Shown here piece by piece: positions 7,011-15,413 of a stretch of DNA of 64,000 nt. The translations under genes were made by a program, and so were the position numbers. Location: the NCBI GenBank assembly GCA_022562055.1, contig JADFQA010000001.1, positions 1 to 64,000 of the forward strand. The letters run 5' to 3'. Source of the stretch: Acidobacteriota bacterium (GTDB taxonomy: Bacteria; Actinomycetota; Acidimicrobiia; Spongiisociales; UBA5794). The stretch's first letter is position 1. Each line of letters begins with the position of its first letter. A model generated the notes under the pieces. It was given only the letters and a program-made list of their open reading frames with translations. It was not told where the DNA came from and did no database searches.

Positions 7011-7061
7011 GTGAACCGGTCCGGGTTTTCCGGAGGCTCCGATAAACCCGGACGGGTTCAC
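7011..7061. repeat. 18-bp near-perfect inverted repeat (hairpin)
   Basis: The arm GTGAACCGGTCCGGGTTT (7011-7028) is repeated in inverse form at 7044-7061 with one mismatch, around a 15-base loop that itself contains CGGAG/CTCCG. This is the strongest hairpin outside the 17.7 kb terminator. There is no T-tract on either side, so it may be an operator, a recombination site or a rho-independent stop of unusual form. It lies between the small minus-strand operon and the luciferase-like gene. Confidence 0.6.
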
Positions 7062-7210
7062 TTCCGGAAAACAGTGAAGACGTTAGGGAGTCGTTCGTGG
7101 GTGTCCTCCCGGATCCACCGCAGTCGGTTTGTGGCGGGTCCCGTCGGTATTGGCGAGGATCGACCTACGGTGCAGTACCGTCTCCGGTGTTCGTCGTGTA
7201 CGCTCGTTGG

Positions 7211-8125
7211 ATGCGGATCGGCATTATCGCTCAACTTCACGGTCGTCCCGGAGGCGTACTCGAACCGTCGTGGGAGTCGATCAGACGACTCGCGGCAGTC
7301 GCAGAGCGTGTCGGATTCGACATGTTCGCATTCGAGGATGTCCTCATGTATCGCTCTGATGAAGCGACTGAGGGGTGTTGGGAGTCGATGACGATCGCAG
7401 GTGCGCTCGCCGCATCAACAAGCCGAATTCGGTTCGGCCAGTCGGTGATCAACGCTCCGTATCGGTCACCGGCGATGACCGCGAGTATGGCGACCACGCT
7501 TGATGAGGTGTCGGATGGTCGGTATGTGTTGGGGATTGGTGCGGGGAACTCTCCCACGTCGGACTACGAAGGCTTCGGATTTCCAACTGATCGGCGGTAC
7601 TCGCGGTTCGCTGAGAGCATCGAAGTGATTCACACGCTGCTGAGAACTGGCGCGGTCGATTACGACGGCGACTTCCATTTCGCGAAACGGGCCGAACTCG
7701 TTCTCCGGGGACCGTCACCAACTGGCCCGCCGATCAACATTGCAGCTAAGGGACCCAAGATGCTGCGGCTTGTCGCCCGCTATGCGGACGCCTGGAACTG
7801 GTGGGGATGGGACGAGGCGGTCGATGAAATCATCGGAAGCATGACCGGAATTGTCGCCGAATTGGACCGGGCCTGTGTCGAGGTCGGCAGAGACAGCACC
7901 GAGATCGAGCGGACCTTCGACCTGTACTCGGTCGTTCCACCTGGGTTCACATCTGACGGTTCCGCGATGTCACAGCCGGTGTCCGGCTCAGCCGAAGAGA
8001 TCGCCGAGACACTCCTTAGCCTCCGCGCTCTTGGAATCGACGAGGTTCGCTGCGATCTGACCGACAAGACCGAAGCTGGCGTCGAAGCGATGGCGCCGGT
8101 CGTCGAAGCCCTCCACAACGCCTGA
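7211..8125 (+). CDS. LLM-class flavin/F420-dependent oxidoreductase
   Basis: A 304-residue luciferase-like monooxygenase-fold protein (TIM barrel using FMN or F420). It begins MRIGIIAQLHG, then has the usual pattern: search region with VAERVGFDMFAFED, STSRIRFGQSV, TLDEVSDGRYVLGIGAGN (about 96-113) and YADAWNWWGW (about 195). Actinobacteria contain many F420-using members, but the cofactor and substrate are not readable here. I used the ATG at 7211, not the frame opening at 7097, because homology starts there. The hexamer TACGCT ends six bases before it, so the mRNA may be leaderless. Confidence 0.85.
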   Translation: MRIGIIAQLHGRPGGVLEPSWESIRRLAAVAERVGFDMFAFEDVLMYRSDEATEGCWESMTIAGALAASTSRIRFGQSVINAPYRSPAMTASMATTLDEVSDGRYVLGIGAGNSPTSDYEGFGFPTDRRYSRFAESIEVIHTLLRTGAVDYDGDFHFAKRAELVLRGPSPTGPPINIAAKGPKMLRLVARYADAWNWWGWDEAVDEIIGSMTGIVAELDRACVEVGRDSTEIERTFDLYSVVPPGFTSDGSAMSQPVSGSAEEIAETLLSLRALGIDEVRCDLTDKTEAGVEAMAPVVEALHNA

Positions 8126-8880
8126 ACTCGCATCACGCCTGCGCATTTCGACGAACCCGTTCACGGTGTCGATCTCGGCAGACCGCCCTTGTGTTGGGTT
8201 CTGTGGGCATGGGTTCGGGATCCCACCGCGTCCACGTGATCTCGGGGAACATCGAGCGCCGGAGCCAAACGACGAGATGCCAGAAGGTGCCTCACCGAGG
8301 ATTTTACCGACCTTGGCTATGTTTCACGGATAGACGAGACAGCGTTCAGAGAGCCATGTAGGTCAGGAGGCGACTGGTCTCGATGGTCTTGCGCGACTGT
8401 CGGGACTCGCTTTGAGCCTCGAGTCATGCGACGTCTTACACCGGACAGGAACTTCTTGAGACGGACCGTGTCTCCGGCAACGAGTCCTGCTGGTGTCGGA
8501 GGTTCGGCGCCAAGCGATTCAACGGGGAGTAGTCGTTCGCGAACGAGGCGACTTCGCGGCCTTCGGTCTCGGGCGCGCCTGTGCATCTGAACGTTTGCAC
8601 TATCTGAATGTAAAGGGGATGCCTGTTTTCATGTCAACTCTCAGTCGTCTTTATCGATAGCCGATTCGCAGACGGGGTGCGTCACGATGCTGGCGGCTCG
8701 TGAGTTGGGGTGTCGCGTCAAGAGCTGTACTACCTGCATCAGAGCGAGCGACGCTAAAGGTGGCGGGTTCCATGCGGCCATGAACTGTGGCCCGAGGTCG
8801 TTAGCCTGTTCCAGTGAGCGGGAACCCAGGTGTCGAGTCAATCGGAGAATCGGGCACCGATTCGGATGTAGGGTGTTCGC
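8126..8880. other. Gene-poor 755-base stretch
   Basis: I see no gene I can support. A minus-strand frame at 8317-8586 (89 codons) has no ribosome site and a composition rich in R and P that looks like chance. A plus-strand scrap near 8700-8755 reads VGVSRQELYYLHQSERR before a stop and could be the tail of a lost gene. No tRNA or clear hairpin was found. Confidence 0.4.
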
Positions 8881-9396
8881 ATGAACGAGCCGAGTCGTGG
8901 CCGCCCCGTTGTACCTGATGGCCACGGAGTTCCCGATTCCGATGCCGGTATCCTCGAATGGTCTGCCGTCGAGGACCGTCTGCGTGTGTCGTTGCACTGT
9001 TGGCTCGCGACCACTCGTCCCAACGGCAAACCTCATGTGGTCCCTTGCGGGGGCGTCTGGCTCGAAAGGCGGTTCTGGTACGACGGCGCTCCGGACACAG
9101 TTCACGTCAACAACCTGAACAGCGACCCGTCTTGTGTCCTTCATCTTGAGGACGGTAGGCAGGCTGTGATCGTCGAGGGCCGGTCGGAGGCAGCTGCCCC
9201 TCCGGGAATCGACTTCGGAGATCGATTGTCAGGGGCGATGTCTGCCAAGTACGGCGACCACGGGTATGCGCCGGGTCCCGGCAGTTGGGATGGACCAGAT
9301 AGTGGTGGTCTGCGTGTTCTTACTCCGGTCAAAGCTATGGCGTGGCTTGATTTCCCCACCGACATGACGAGATTCAGGTTCCCGCCGCGCCCTTGA
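8881..9396 (+). CDS. Pyridoxamine 5'-phosphate oxidase-fold protein
   Basis: A 171-residue split-barrel flavin-binding protein. The core is HCWLATTRPNGKPHVVPCGG (about 39-58), then WYDGAPDTVHVNNLNSDPSC, VIVEG and a tail ending DFPTDMTRFRF, the usual layout of F420- or FMN-binding PNPOx-like proteins of actinobacteria. It is unlikely to be the true PdxH; more likely a reductase or F420-binding protein, inferred from the family and from the luciferase-like gene nearby. The ATG at 8881 follows TAGGGT by six bases, so it is probably leaderless. Complete. Confidence 0.8.
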   Translation: MNEPSRGRPVVPDGHGVPDSDAGILEWSAVEDRLRVSLHCWLATTRPNGKPHVVPCGGVWLERRFWYDGAPDTVHVNNLNSDPSCVLHLEDGRQAVIVEGRSEAAAPPGIDFGDRLSGAMSAKYGDHGYAPGPGSWDGPDSGGLRVLTPVKAMAWLDFPTDMTRFRFPPRP

Positions 9397-9555
9397 CCAA
9401 CAAACCCGTGCGCACTCACGCCAGAGGATCGGGCGGCCTACGCCACGCTAAAGCTGGAGCTTGCTGAACAACACCGGAATGCCCGGCTTGCATACACCGA
9501 TGCCAAGACACAATTCGTGCTCTCCGCTCTTGACATGGCCCGTCGATCCCAGTGA
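9397..9555 (+). pseudogene. C-terminal remnant of GrpB/UPF0157 nucleotidyltransferase-like gene
   Basis: Directly after the stop of the PNPOx-like gene, the same frame stays open and reads LTPEDRAAYATLKLELAEQH and then ARLAYTDAKTQFVL, before a TGA at 9553. This matches the conserved C-terminal end of GrpB-family proteins (the pattern AAYAxLKxxLA...YxxAKxxFV). The 120 or so residues that should precede it, including the catalytic part, are missing. It has no start codon. It is a deletion remnant. Confidence 0.65.
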
Positions 9556-9636
9556 GCAGCAACTAGGAATAGCGTCGCTGCTCGCAGTGGCGGTTCGGTC
9601 TCGGTAGGGCCTACCGGCGATGTATGGTGTGGAGGT

Positions 9637-10560
9637 ATGTCGAAGCGAACCAAACGGTTTCAACAGGTGGTTGCGATCGTGCACGAACACATGGCTGACG
9701 GCTCGACGGTTGAGGAGTCGGTTTTGGTTCACCCAGCCCGCGGCGGGGAGCCACAGGAAGTCGACGTGCTCATCACCGCAACAGCAGCGGGCCGCGGGGT
9801 CACCATCGGTGTGGAGGCATGCGACCGCAAGCGACGGGCAGACGTTGCATGGGTCGAAGAGATGAAGGCGAAACACGACGACCTGCACACGGACAAGCTG
9901 GTGCTGTTCTCCGCCTCGGGCTTTGCAAAGGGAGCAATTGCGAGGGCTGCCAAACACGGGATAGTCACAGTCGGTGCCGACCCCCTGTCGGACGAAGACC
10001 TCGAAGGGCTCATCCTTCTGGGTCTTCAGAGCATGTGGCCGAAGCGTGTGAGTTTGGTACCCGAGAGTGCAAAGGTGTGGGTGCGTCTCCCCGACGCAAC
10101 GCAGGGCCGAGTGAAGGCAACCGGGGGGTTGCTGCTCTACTTCGAAGACGGGTCAGATTTTGGGTTCACGCTCAAGGAGGCCGCGTTTGCGAAGCTTCGC
10201 GCTCAGTGGGACGAGATTATCGACCACATCGGTTTGCGTGAGATTGTCGAGTCGCACGAGACAGAGTTTGTCCTTGATTGGCAACCGTTCACCGTAATCG
10301 TCGACGACGTTGAACGCCGGCTACACGTACGTGACGACAATGTGGACCCGGTCGAGTTCTATCCCATAGAGCGTGTCGAGCTCACGGGAAGCGCGGCCAT
10401 TGAGGTTGAAGAAGCATCACGTACCCGCATGCGGTTGGGCGAGTCGCAGGTCACCCACGATGATCCACCTGCGACTGGCGGGCGTGGAATTCTCGTGGCG
10501 TCGGAGTGGCGTGGCAACGAACGCGTGACGTTGCAGCTTCTTCCCGCCGCAACCGAGTAA
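9637..10560 (+). CDS. PD-(D/E)XK nuclease-like protein
   Basis: A 307-residue protein with an N-terminal restriction-endonuclease-like fold (about 1-130). VEESVLVHP, then QEVDVLITA gives the catalytic Asp, followed by VTIGVEACDRKRR, where the usual ExK is ExC, and FSASGFAKGAIARAAKHGI, a motif shared with Mrr-type and other solitary nucleases. The C-terminal half (about 140-305) is beta-rich and unrecognised. No methyltransferase or other restriction partner is nearby, so it is a stand-alone gene. The ExC change may mean lost or altered catalysis. ATG at 9637 has GGAGG directly upstream and TATGGT before that. Confidence 0.6.
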   Translation: MSKRTKRFQQVVAIVHEHMADGSTVEESVLVHPARGGEPQEVDVLITATAAGRGVTIGVEACDRKRRADVAWVEEMKAKHDDLHTDKLVLFSASGFAKGAIARAAKHGIVTVGADPLSDEDLEGLILLGLQSMWPKRVSLVPESAKVWVRLPDATQGRVKATGGLLLYFEDGSDFGFTLKEAAFAKLRAQWDEIIDHIGLREIVESHETEFVLDWQPFTVIVDDVERRLHVRDDNVDPVEFYPIERVELTGSAAIEVEEASRTRMRLGESQVTHDDPPATGGRGILVASEWRGNERVTLQLLPAATE

Positions 10561-10573
10561 GCGCTCGCGGGCC

Positions 10574-11878
10574 CTACCAGTACTCCTCATAGTGGATGTT
10601 GCCGGCAACGCCGCGCCGGTCAAGCGTGAAGCCGCGTGCAATGAGGACTTCGACGGCGCCTTTGGTTGACGGGAACTCTGGTGTGTCCCCATCCCACTCG
10701 GGTAGACCGATCATTGCTGGATTGCCACAGAGGAAGACGTGGGTGTTTTCGGGGTCCAGCGGCCCGCCAAGGGCTTCGTCCAAGCCACCGGACTCAATGA
10801 GATCCTGGATGTATACCTTATTGCCTTCGTTCTCCGGTTCGCGGGTCGTCACAGCCAGGTAGTGGTAGTTGTTGAACCGCTCCATGAGCCTGCGGTGGGT
10901 ATCGAGGTAAGCGAGATCGCGTAAATACCGAGACGTACACACCGACACGATCTGGCCGAGGTGGCCATCGCGCAGAAGGTCGAGCACCATAGCGTTGTGC
11001 GGTGCCTCGCCGGTGCCGGTAGCGAGCAAGACGACGTTGTTCTCGTGGCTGGTGAGTTTGTCCAGCCGGTAGCGGCCCGCCATCTTGCGCCCTAGGAAGA
11101 TCCGGTCGCCGACGTCCTTGACGAACAGCCTCGGAGTCAGGATCGCCGACGTCTCCCGCGAGTCCTTTTCGACCAGTACGACGTAGAACTCGAGCGACCC
11201 GTCCGATGTCGGTGACAGAAGCTCCCCGTTGGCCGCAAGGATTGAACTGCTTATCGAATAGGAGCGCCGGGCAAGCTTCGCGATCTGCTCGTCGGCGAGA
11301 TCTTCTTGTCGATCATCGATACGTGGTTCCCAGAAGCCGAGACCGAGCGTTGCATACTGGCCCGCGCTATATGATGGGAGGTCGCCGTCTGGGGTCACCG
11401 CGATGATCCAGAGACCGTCTTGCACGCGTTTGATTGAAGTGATCGTGGCGTTGTAGTTGGCGGATCGCAGAGATTCAATTTGGGAGAGTCCAAGACCGGT
11501 GCCGGTCGACCGATCCGCGGGTGTCTCGGTTACCGTCATCTCGTGGCCCTCCCCTTCGACAGGTATAGGCTCGTGTGCTGGTTGGTCATCCCAGTACACA
11601 AACAATGTCTCGAGAACGCTGGCGACGTTGGCCAGCGATGACGTGTCCCACACCTCACCCCGTTTCACTACGACAGTGTTTGACTGGGCAGAGACATGGT
11701 TGATTGCCGAATCGACATCGAAAATCCGGTTTGCGAGCATGGACGCAGGAGTGCCATCCGGGCGGGTCTCGTTCCGCGATGCGAACGTTTCGCCGTCCTG
11801 CGACGTTAGGTTGCGATCACCAATGAGGACGGCGATGTTGCCGATCCGCCTCGTTGTGACGGCGATTCGCTGTCCCAT
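10574..11878 (-). CDS. Nfu_N domain fused to ferredoxin-NADP reductase
   Basis: A 434-residue two-domain protein. Residues 1 to about 100 match the Nfu N-terminal domain (pattern SPLAxxLFxIxGVxxVFxGxxFITVTK...W), here as TPASMLANRIFDVDSAINHV, then TVVVKRGEVWD. The Fe-S-binding CxxC domain of Nfu is absent. After a linker, residues 140-434 form a bacterial ferredoxin/flavodoxin-NADP reductase: FAD motif RRSYSIS (about 203), NADP motif ATGTGEAPH (about 288), FLCGNP and the aromatic end HYEEYW. It would pass electrons between NADPH and ferredoxin, and the Nfu_N part may dock it to Fe-S assembly partners (inference). RBS GGAGG lies upstream of the ATG. It is 26 bases downstream of the stress-protein gene, probably one operon. 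Confidence 0.8.
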   Translation of the reverse strand: MGQRIAVTTRRIGNIAVLIGDRNLTSQDGETFASRNETRPDGTPASMLANRIFDVDSAINHVSAQSNTVVVKRGEVWDTSSLANVASVLETLFVYWDDQPAHEPIPVEGEGHEMTVTETPADRSTGTGLGLSQIESLRSANYNATITSIKRVQDGLWIIAVTPDGDLPSYSAGQYATLGLGFWEPRIDDRQEDLADEQIAKLARRSYSISSSILAANGELLSPTSDGSLEFYVVLVEKDSRETSAILTPRLFVKDVGDRIFLGRKMAGRYRLDKLTSHENNVVLLATGTGEAPHNAMVLDLLRDGHLGQIVSVCTSRYLRDLAYLDTHRRLMERFNNYHYLAVTTREPENEGNKVYIQDLIESGGLDEALGGPLDPENTHVFLCGNPAMIGLPEWDGDTPEFPSTKGAVEVLIARGFTLDRRGVAGNIHYEEYW

Positions 11879-11904
11879 TTGATCCTCCTAAGGCCTGATA
11901 GTTC

Positions 11905-12342
11905 TCAGCTCTCGTTCTGCTGCTGCGGTGCGGCGACGTGCGTTACTGGAATATCAACTGCTCTTTCGATTCGGCTCACCGCGTCCATTCGCAGCCAACG
12001 AGATATCCCGGCCGGAAATGTCGACACGATAAGCCCGGCATAATTCGGGTTCGCGCTCATCTCCTGGGTCACCGCCAAAACTGGATGCGGGTCGCATGTT
12101 CGAACATCCTCCAACACAATGCCCGAATCTCGGAAATGTGCCCGAGCTCGTGTCGCGGTCTCCTCTGCGACAGCGGCAGCGACGTCTGTAGTGACCATCC
12201 CCAAGTGCGCGAGAGGGGTCGCGGGTACGAGAAGTATGAACGCTGCGTGGTCATCGTTCTTGGCGATGTCGCGCATCGCTGCCAGCAGTTCGGGACTCTC
12301 TGCCGTCTGATGTGCGATTACGAGATACCGGGCCAGGATCAT
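11905..12342 (-). CDS. Universal-stress-protein-like protein
   Basis: A 145-residue protein with an alpha/beta nucleotide-binding pattern: ARYLVIAHQTAESPELLAAM at the start, FILLVPATP, a helix rich in Ala/Glu and Arg (about 50-75), then YAGLIVSTFPAGISRWLRMD, where USP-family proteins have the glycine-rich phosphate loop, and a last strand IPVTHV. The family call is by pattern and moderate. ATG at 12342 is preceded immediately by GGGAGG, too close to be ideal, so the true start may differ by a few codons. It is the first gene of an operon with the Nfu_N-reductase fusion and diverges from the cysteine synthase-rhodanese gene. Confidence 0.6.
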   Translation of the reverse strand: MILARYLVIAHQTAESPELLAAMRDIAKNDDHAAFILLVPATPLAHLGMVTTDVAAAVAEETATRARAHFRDSGIVLEDVRTCDPHPVLAVTQEMSANPNYAGLIVSTFPAGISRWLRMDAVSRIERAVDIPVTHVAAPQQQNES

Positions 12343-12555
12343 CCTCCCTGATAGGTAGCCAGACCGTACCCGGATGAGGGCCACAATGGCAACAAGCAAC
12401 TGCCGTAAGCCACAGTCGGTGTTGCAGTCTGCCCGTTTCGGAGGCCGACACCCGGCGTCTCACGCACCGATTGCGGCGCATTTGGCGAAATCGCATCGGC
12501 ATACAATGAGCGCACCACAACGTTAGGCACCGACGTGATTGACCATTCTCTTCGC

Positions 12556-13875
12556 ATGTACGACTCGATTCTCGAATTGCTGCCGGACGTGGACAATCCA
12601 ACCCCGCTAGTCCGAATCAACCGTGTCACACCGTTCAAGCACACTCGTGTATACGCAAAGCTTGAGTGGTACAACCCGTTCGGAGCCGTTAAGGATCGCG
12701 TTGCGGCCAACCTCATCGAAGAGGCGGAGGACGATGACGTGATTCTTGCGGCGCAAAAACTTGTCGAGGCGACGTCGGGTAACACCGGTCTCGGTCTTGC
12801 GATGATCGCAAACGCTCGCGGGTATTCTCTAACGACGCCTATATCAACACAAGTTCCCTTGGAGAAGCGGACGATGCTGCGGGTGTTTGGCGCCGACGTC
12901 ATCGAGCTTGATGACGACCTGTGCCCCGCACCGGGAGCACCCGAAGGTGCGATCGCCAAGGCGACCGAACTTGATGCGTTGCCAGAGTTTCACATGCTCA
13001 ACCAGTATGTGAATATTTCGAACCCCAACGCCCACTACAAAACCACCGGACCGGAAATCTGGCGTCAGACAGGTGGTCAGATAACGCACTTCGTGGCAAG
13101 CCTCGGTACTTGCGGCACAATTTCTGGCACGGGGAGATTCTTGAAAGAACAGGACGCCGATGTGCAGGTTCTTGCAGTTCATCCCAACGAAGGGCACGAC
13201 ATCCCCGGTGTTCGCAGCATCCGTCAGCTCCCGCAGACCAAGTTCTTTCAGCCTGACGAGTACGATGGAATGGTCGAGATTCAAAATCAGGCCGCATTCG
13301 ACCTTTGCCTGCGGCTGAACCGAGAGGAAAGCATCACTGCGGGGCCGAGTTCGGGGTTGGCGCTCGCCGGAGCATTCGAACTTGTGCCGGACGAGCCAGG
13401 CAACCTTGTGGTGGTGGTGTTTCCGGACAGCATCTTCAAATACGCGTCTTCTGTCGTGCGGCATCTCCCGGGACTCGGTTCGGTTCCGGCGCCGACGAAG
13501 GGGAAACAGGAAATCCTGCTTGAAGGAATGATCGAGAACACGCGGGCAAACATAAATCTCACGATCAGCGTCGACGCAGCCAGCGATCTCATGCGTGATG
13601 AGCAACCGTTCCTCCTGGACGTGCGTGAGACAGCGCCCTACGGCACCTCGCACGTACCAGAGGCTGTCAACATTCCACTCCACGATCTGTCGGACAGAAG
13701 GTCAGAATTGCCTGCCGACAAAGACGCACCGGTCCTCACGATTTGCGAGCGTGGCAATATCTCACTGCCGGCGGTCCTCTTTCTCACTAGTCTTGGATAC
13801 ACCGACGTTCGTAGTATCGACGGGGGCACACAAGCCTGGCGGGAACAAGGATTGGCCACAACGCAGTCATTATGA
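12556..13875 (+). CDS. Cysteine synthase-like PLP enzyme fused to rhodanese
   Basis: A 439-residue fusion. The N-terminal part (about 1-320) is a fold-type II PLP enzyme of the cysteine synthase/cystathionine beta-synthase group: PTPLVRINR, the PLP lysine in NPFGAVKDR, the substrate loop EATSGNTG and the phosphate loop GTCGTISGTG. The C-terminal part (about 335-435) is a rhodanese domain with LLDVRE and an active-site loop ICERGNIS carrying the sulfur-accepting Cys. It would make cysteine or handle sulfane sulfur in the cytoplasm. Start could be GTG at 12535 or ATG at 12556; I prefer ATG because YDSILE is where family members begin. A -10 hexamer TACAAT lies at 12502-12507. The stop overlaps the next gene by four bases. 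Confidence 0.82.
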   Translation: MYDSILELLPDVDNPTPLVRINRVTPFKHTRVYAKLEWYNPFGAVKDRVAANLIEEAEDDDVILAAQKLVEATSGNTGLGLAMIANARGYSLTTPISTQVPLEKRTMLRVFGADVIELDDDLCPAPGAPEGAIAKATELDALPEFHMLNQYVNISNPNAHYKTTGPEIWRQTGGQITHFVASLGTCGTISGTGRFLKEQDADVQVLAVHPNEGHDIPGVRSIRQLPQTKFFQPDEYDGMVEIQNQAAFDLCLRLNREESITAGPSSGLALAGAFELVPDEPGNLVVVVFPDSIFKYASSVVRHLPGLGSVPAPTKGKQEILLEGMIENTRANINLTISVDAASDLMRDEQPFLLDVRETAPYGTSHVPEAVNIPLHDLSDRRSELPADKDAPVLTICERGNISLPAVLFLTSLGYTDVRSIDGGTQAWREQGLATTQSL

Positions 13876-14483
13876 CTAAAACGACCCTGGCATACGTTCT
13901 CATTGGTGTTGGCGTTGTTATGGTCCTGTTCGGAATAGCTGACGCCCTCGGCGCCGACGACGATGCAGCAAACTCGGCTGCGGTTGCGACGTCGGCACCG
14001 GCAGCGACGGAGGCGACGTTAGCTCTGGCCACCACCACCACTCTCCCTGCCACTTCGACCAGCCCGGTCGGATCGTCGACAACACAGACTTCGACAACAA
14101 CCGAGCCACCGACAACCACATCTATAACGACCGCGCCTACCGAGACGGTTGAAGAGTTTGTCATCGCTTTCGCCGCCGCGATTGCGTCGGGTGATGTCGA
14201 CTTCCTAGTCAACCGTCTCCATCCAGCAGTTGTTGGTGGGTTTGGCCCCGCGTTGTGTCGGACGTGGATCGAGACGGAGATTCTCGAACTCCTCGACTAC
14301 CAGGTGACCGGACCCACGGTTGGTCCGCACGCCCAGACGTTCACGACACCGGCAGGCACCGGAACGATCGAGGAAGCGTTCTCGGTTCCTGTCAACTTTG
14401 TCTTCCAGGGACAAAAGTTCGACGCCGAAGGCGATTTCGCACTCGTCGACGGCGAGATGCGGTGGATGGGTCAATGTCGATGA
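13872..14483 (+). CDS. Membrane-anchored protein with Thr/Pro linker and NTF2-like domain
   Basis: A 203-residue protein. One N-terminal membrane segment (about 5-25, YVLIGVGVVMVLFGIADAL) is followed by a Thr/Ser/Pro/Ala-rich stretch (about 38-90), typical of an extracellular linker in actinobacteria, then a small folded domain starting VEEFVIAFAAAIASGDVDFL, which looks like an NTF2/SnoaL-type fold with two cysteines (FGPALCRTW and the final QCR) that could pair. It would sit outside the cell, tethered to the membrane. It overlaps the cysteine synthase-rhodanese gene by four bases, so it is cotranslated with it; the link between the two is not obvious. Confidence 0.7.
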   Translation: MTKTTLAYVLIGVGVVMVLFGIADALGADDDAANSAAVATSAPAATEATLALATTTTLPATSTSPVGSSTTQTSTTTEPPTTTSITTAPTETVEEFVIAFAAAIASGDVDFLVNRLHPAVVGGFGPALCRTWIETEILELLDYQVTGPTVGPHAQTFTTPAGTGTIEEAFSVPVNFVFQGQKFDAEGDFALVDGEMRWMGQCR

Positions 14484-14522
14484 TCTGGTTGCAGACACCG
14501 CGTGCCGATCAGCCCTACGGTC

Positions 14523-15337
14523 TCAGTACACCTCGGGAATAAAGGTCTGCTCCGAGATCGGTGGACGGATGTAGCCCGAATCTTTCTGCCGCGGCGGCAG
14601 ATCGACCGGACCGAGCGTGAGATCCTCATACGGGATCATCGAAAGTAGGTGGCTGATGCAGTTGAGCCGGGCGCGTTTCTTGTCTTCGGCATTCACTACG
14701 AACCAGGGGCTTGTTTGATATCCGTGTGATCGAACATGACGTCTTTTGCCCGAGAGAACTCGACTCAATGGGCGCGAGACTGAAGGTCCATTTCGCTTAG
14801 CTTCCACCGCTTTGTCGTGTCATCGATGCGCCCGAGGAATCTCCTTTCCTGCTCCTCGTCGCTCACTGAAAACCAATACTTGATCAAGATGATGCCGCTA
14901 CGAACCAGCATTCGCTCAAACTCAGGACACGACCGGAGGAACTCCTTGTACTCGTCATCTGTACAGAACCCCATCACGGGCTCGACCAGGGCTCGGTTGT
15001 ACCATGACCGATCAAACAGGACCAGTTCGCCTGCCGCCGGCAAGTAGTTCACGTACCGCTGGAACCACCACTGGGTCTTCTCGCGCTCGGTTGGTGTGCC
15101 GAGAGCTTCTACACGGCAGACACGGGGATTGAGACGTTCGGTGATGCGCTTGATCACCCCTCCCTTGCCGGCAGCGTCCCGCCCTTCGAAAATCACGACG
15201 ACCCTGAGGCCTTCGCCCTTTACGTAACTCTGGAGCTTTACGAGTTCGACCTGGAGGCGGTTCAGTTCCTTCTCGTAGAATTTCTTGCTGAGCTTGTTCT
15301 TCGTGGGTCTTCCCGCCGGTCGCGGTGTGCCACTCAT
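14523..15337 (-). pseudogene. ppk2: Polyphosphate kinase 2, broken by stop and frameshift
   Basis: The first 191 or so codons from ATG 15337 read as a normal class I PPK2: Walker A FEGRDAAGKGG, RVEALGTPTEREKTQWWFQR, Walker B LVLFDRSWYNR and the lid/arginine region RRFLGRIDDTTKRWKLSEMD. At 14767-14765 a TGA stands where the family has Trp (SRxHW). The frame goes on with VEFSRAKDVMFDHTDIKQAP until a one-base loss near 14706 shifts it. The rest (WFVVNAEDKKRARLN ... IPYEDL) is in another frame down to 14523. Two lesions within 60 bases mean a dead gene unless both are sequencing errors. The intact enzyme would move phosphate between polyphosphate and nucleotides. Confidence 0.85.
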
Positions 15338-15413
15338 GACTGCAACCGTACACCGATCTCGCCTCGACACGCGGGACGCGGTTCCCGATTCTGGGGGTCA
15401 CCGACCTGGTGCG

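Noticed and set aside
8317-8586. 89-codon minus-strand frame
   Set aside because: No ribosome site, no domain, composition typical of chance in GC-rich DNA.
14765-14767. TGA read as Trp (recoding) in ppk2
   Set aside because: A one-base frameshift follows within 60 bases, and TGA is the normal stop in many coupled genes here (for example 4-base ATGA overlaps).
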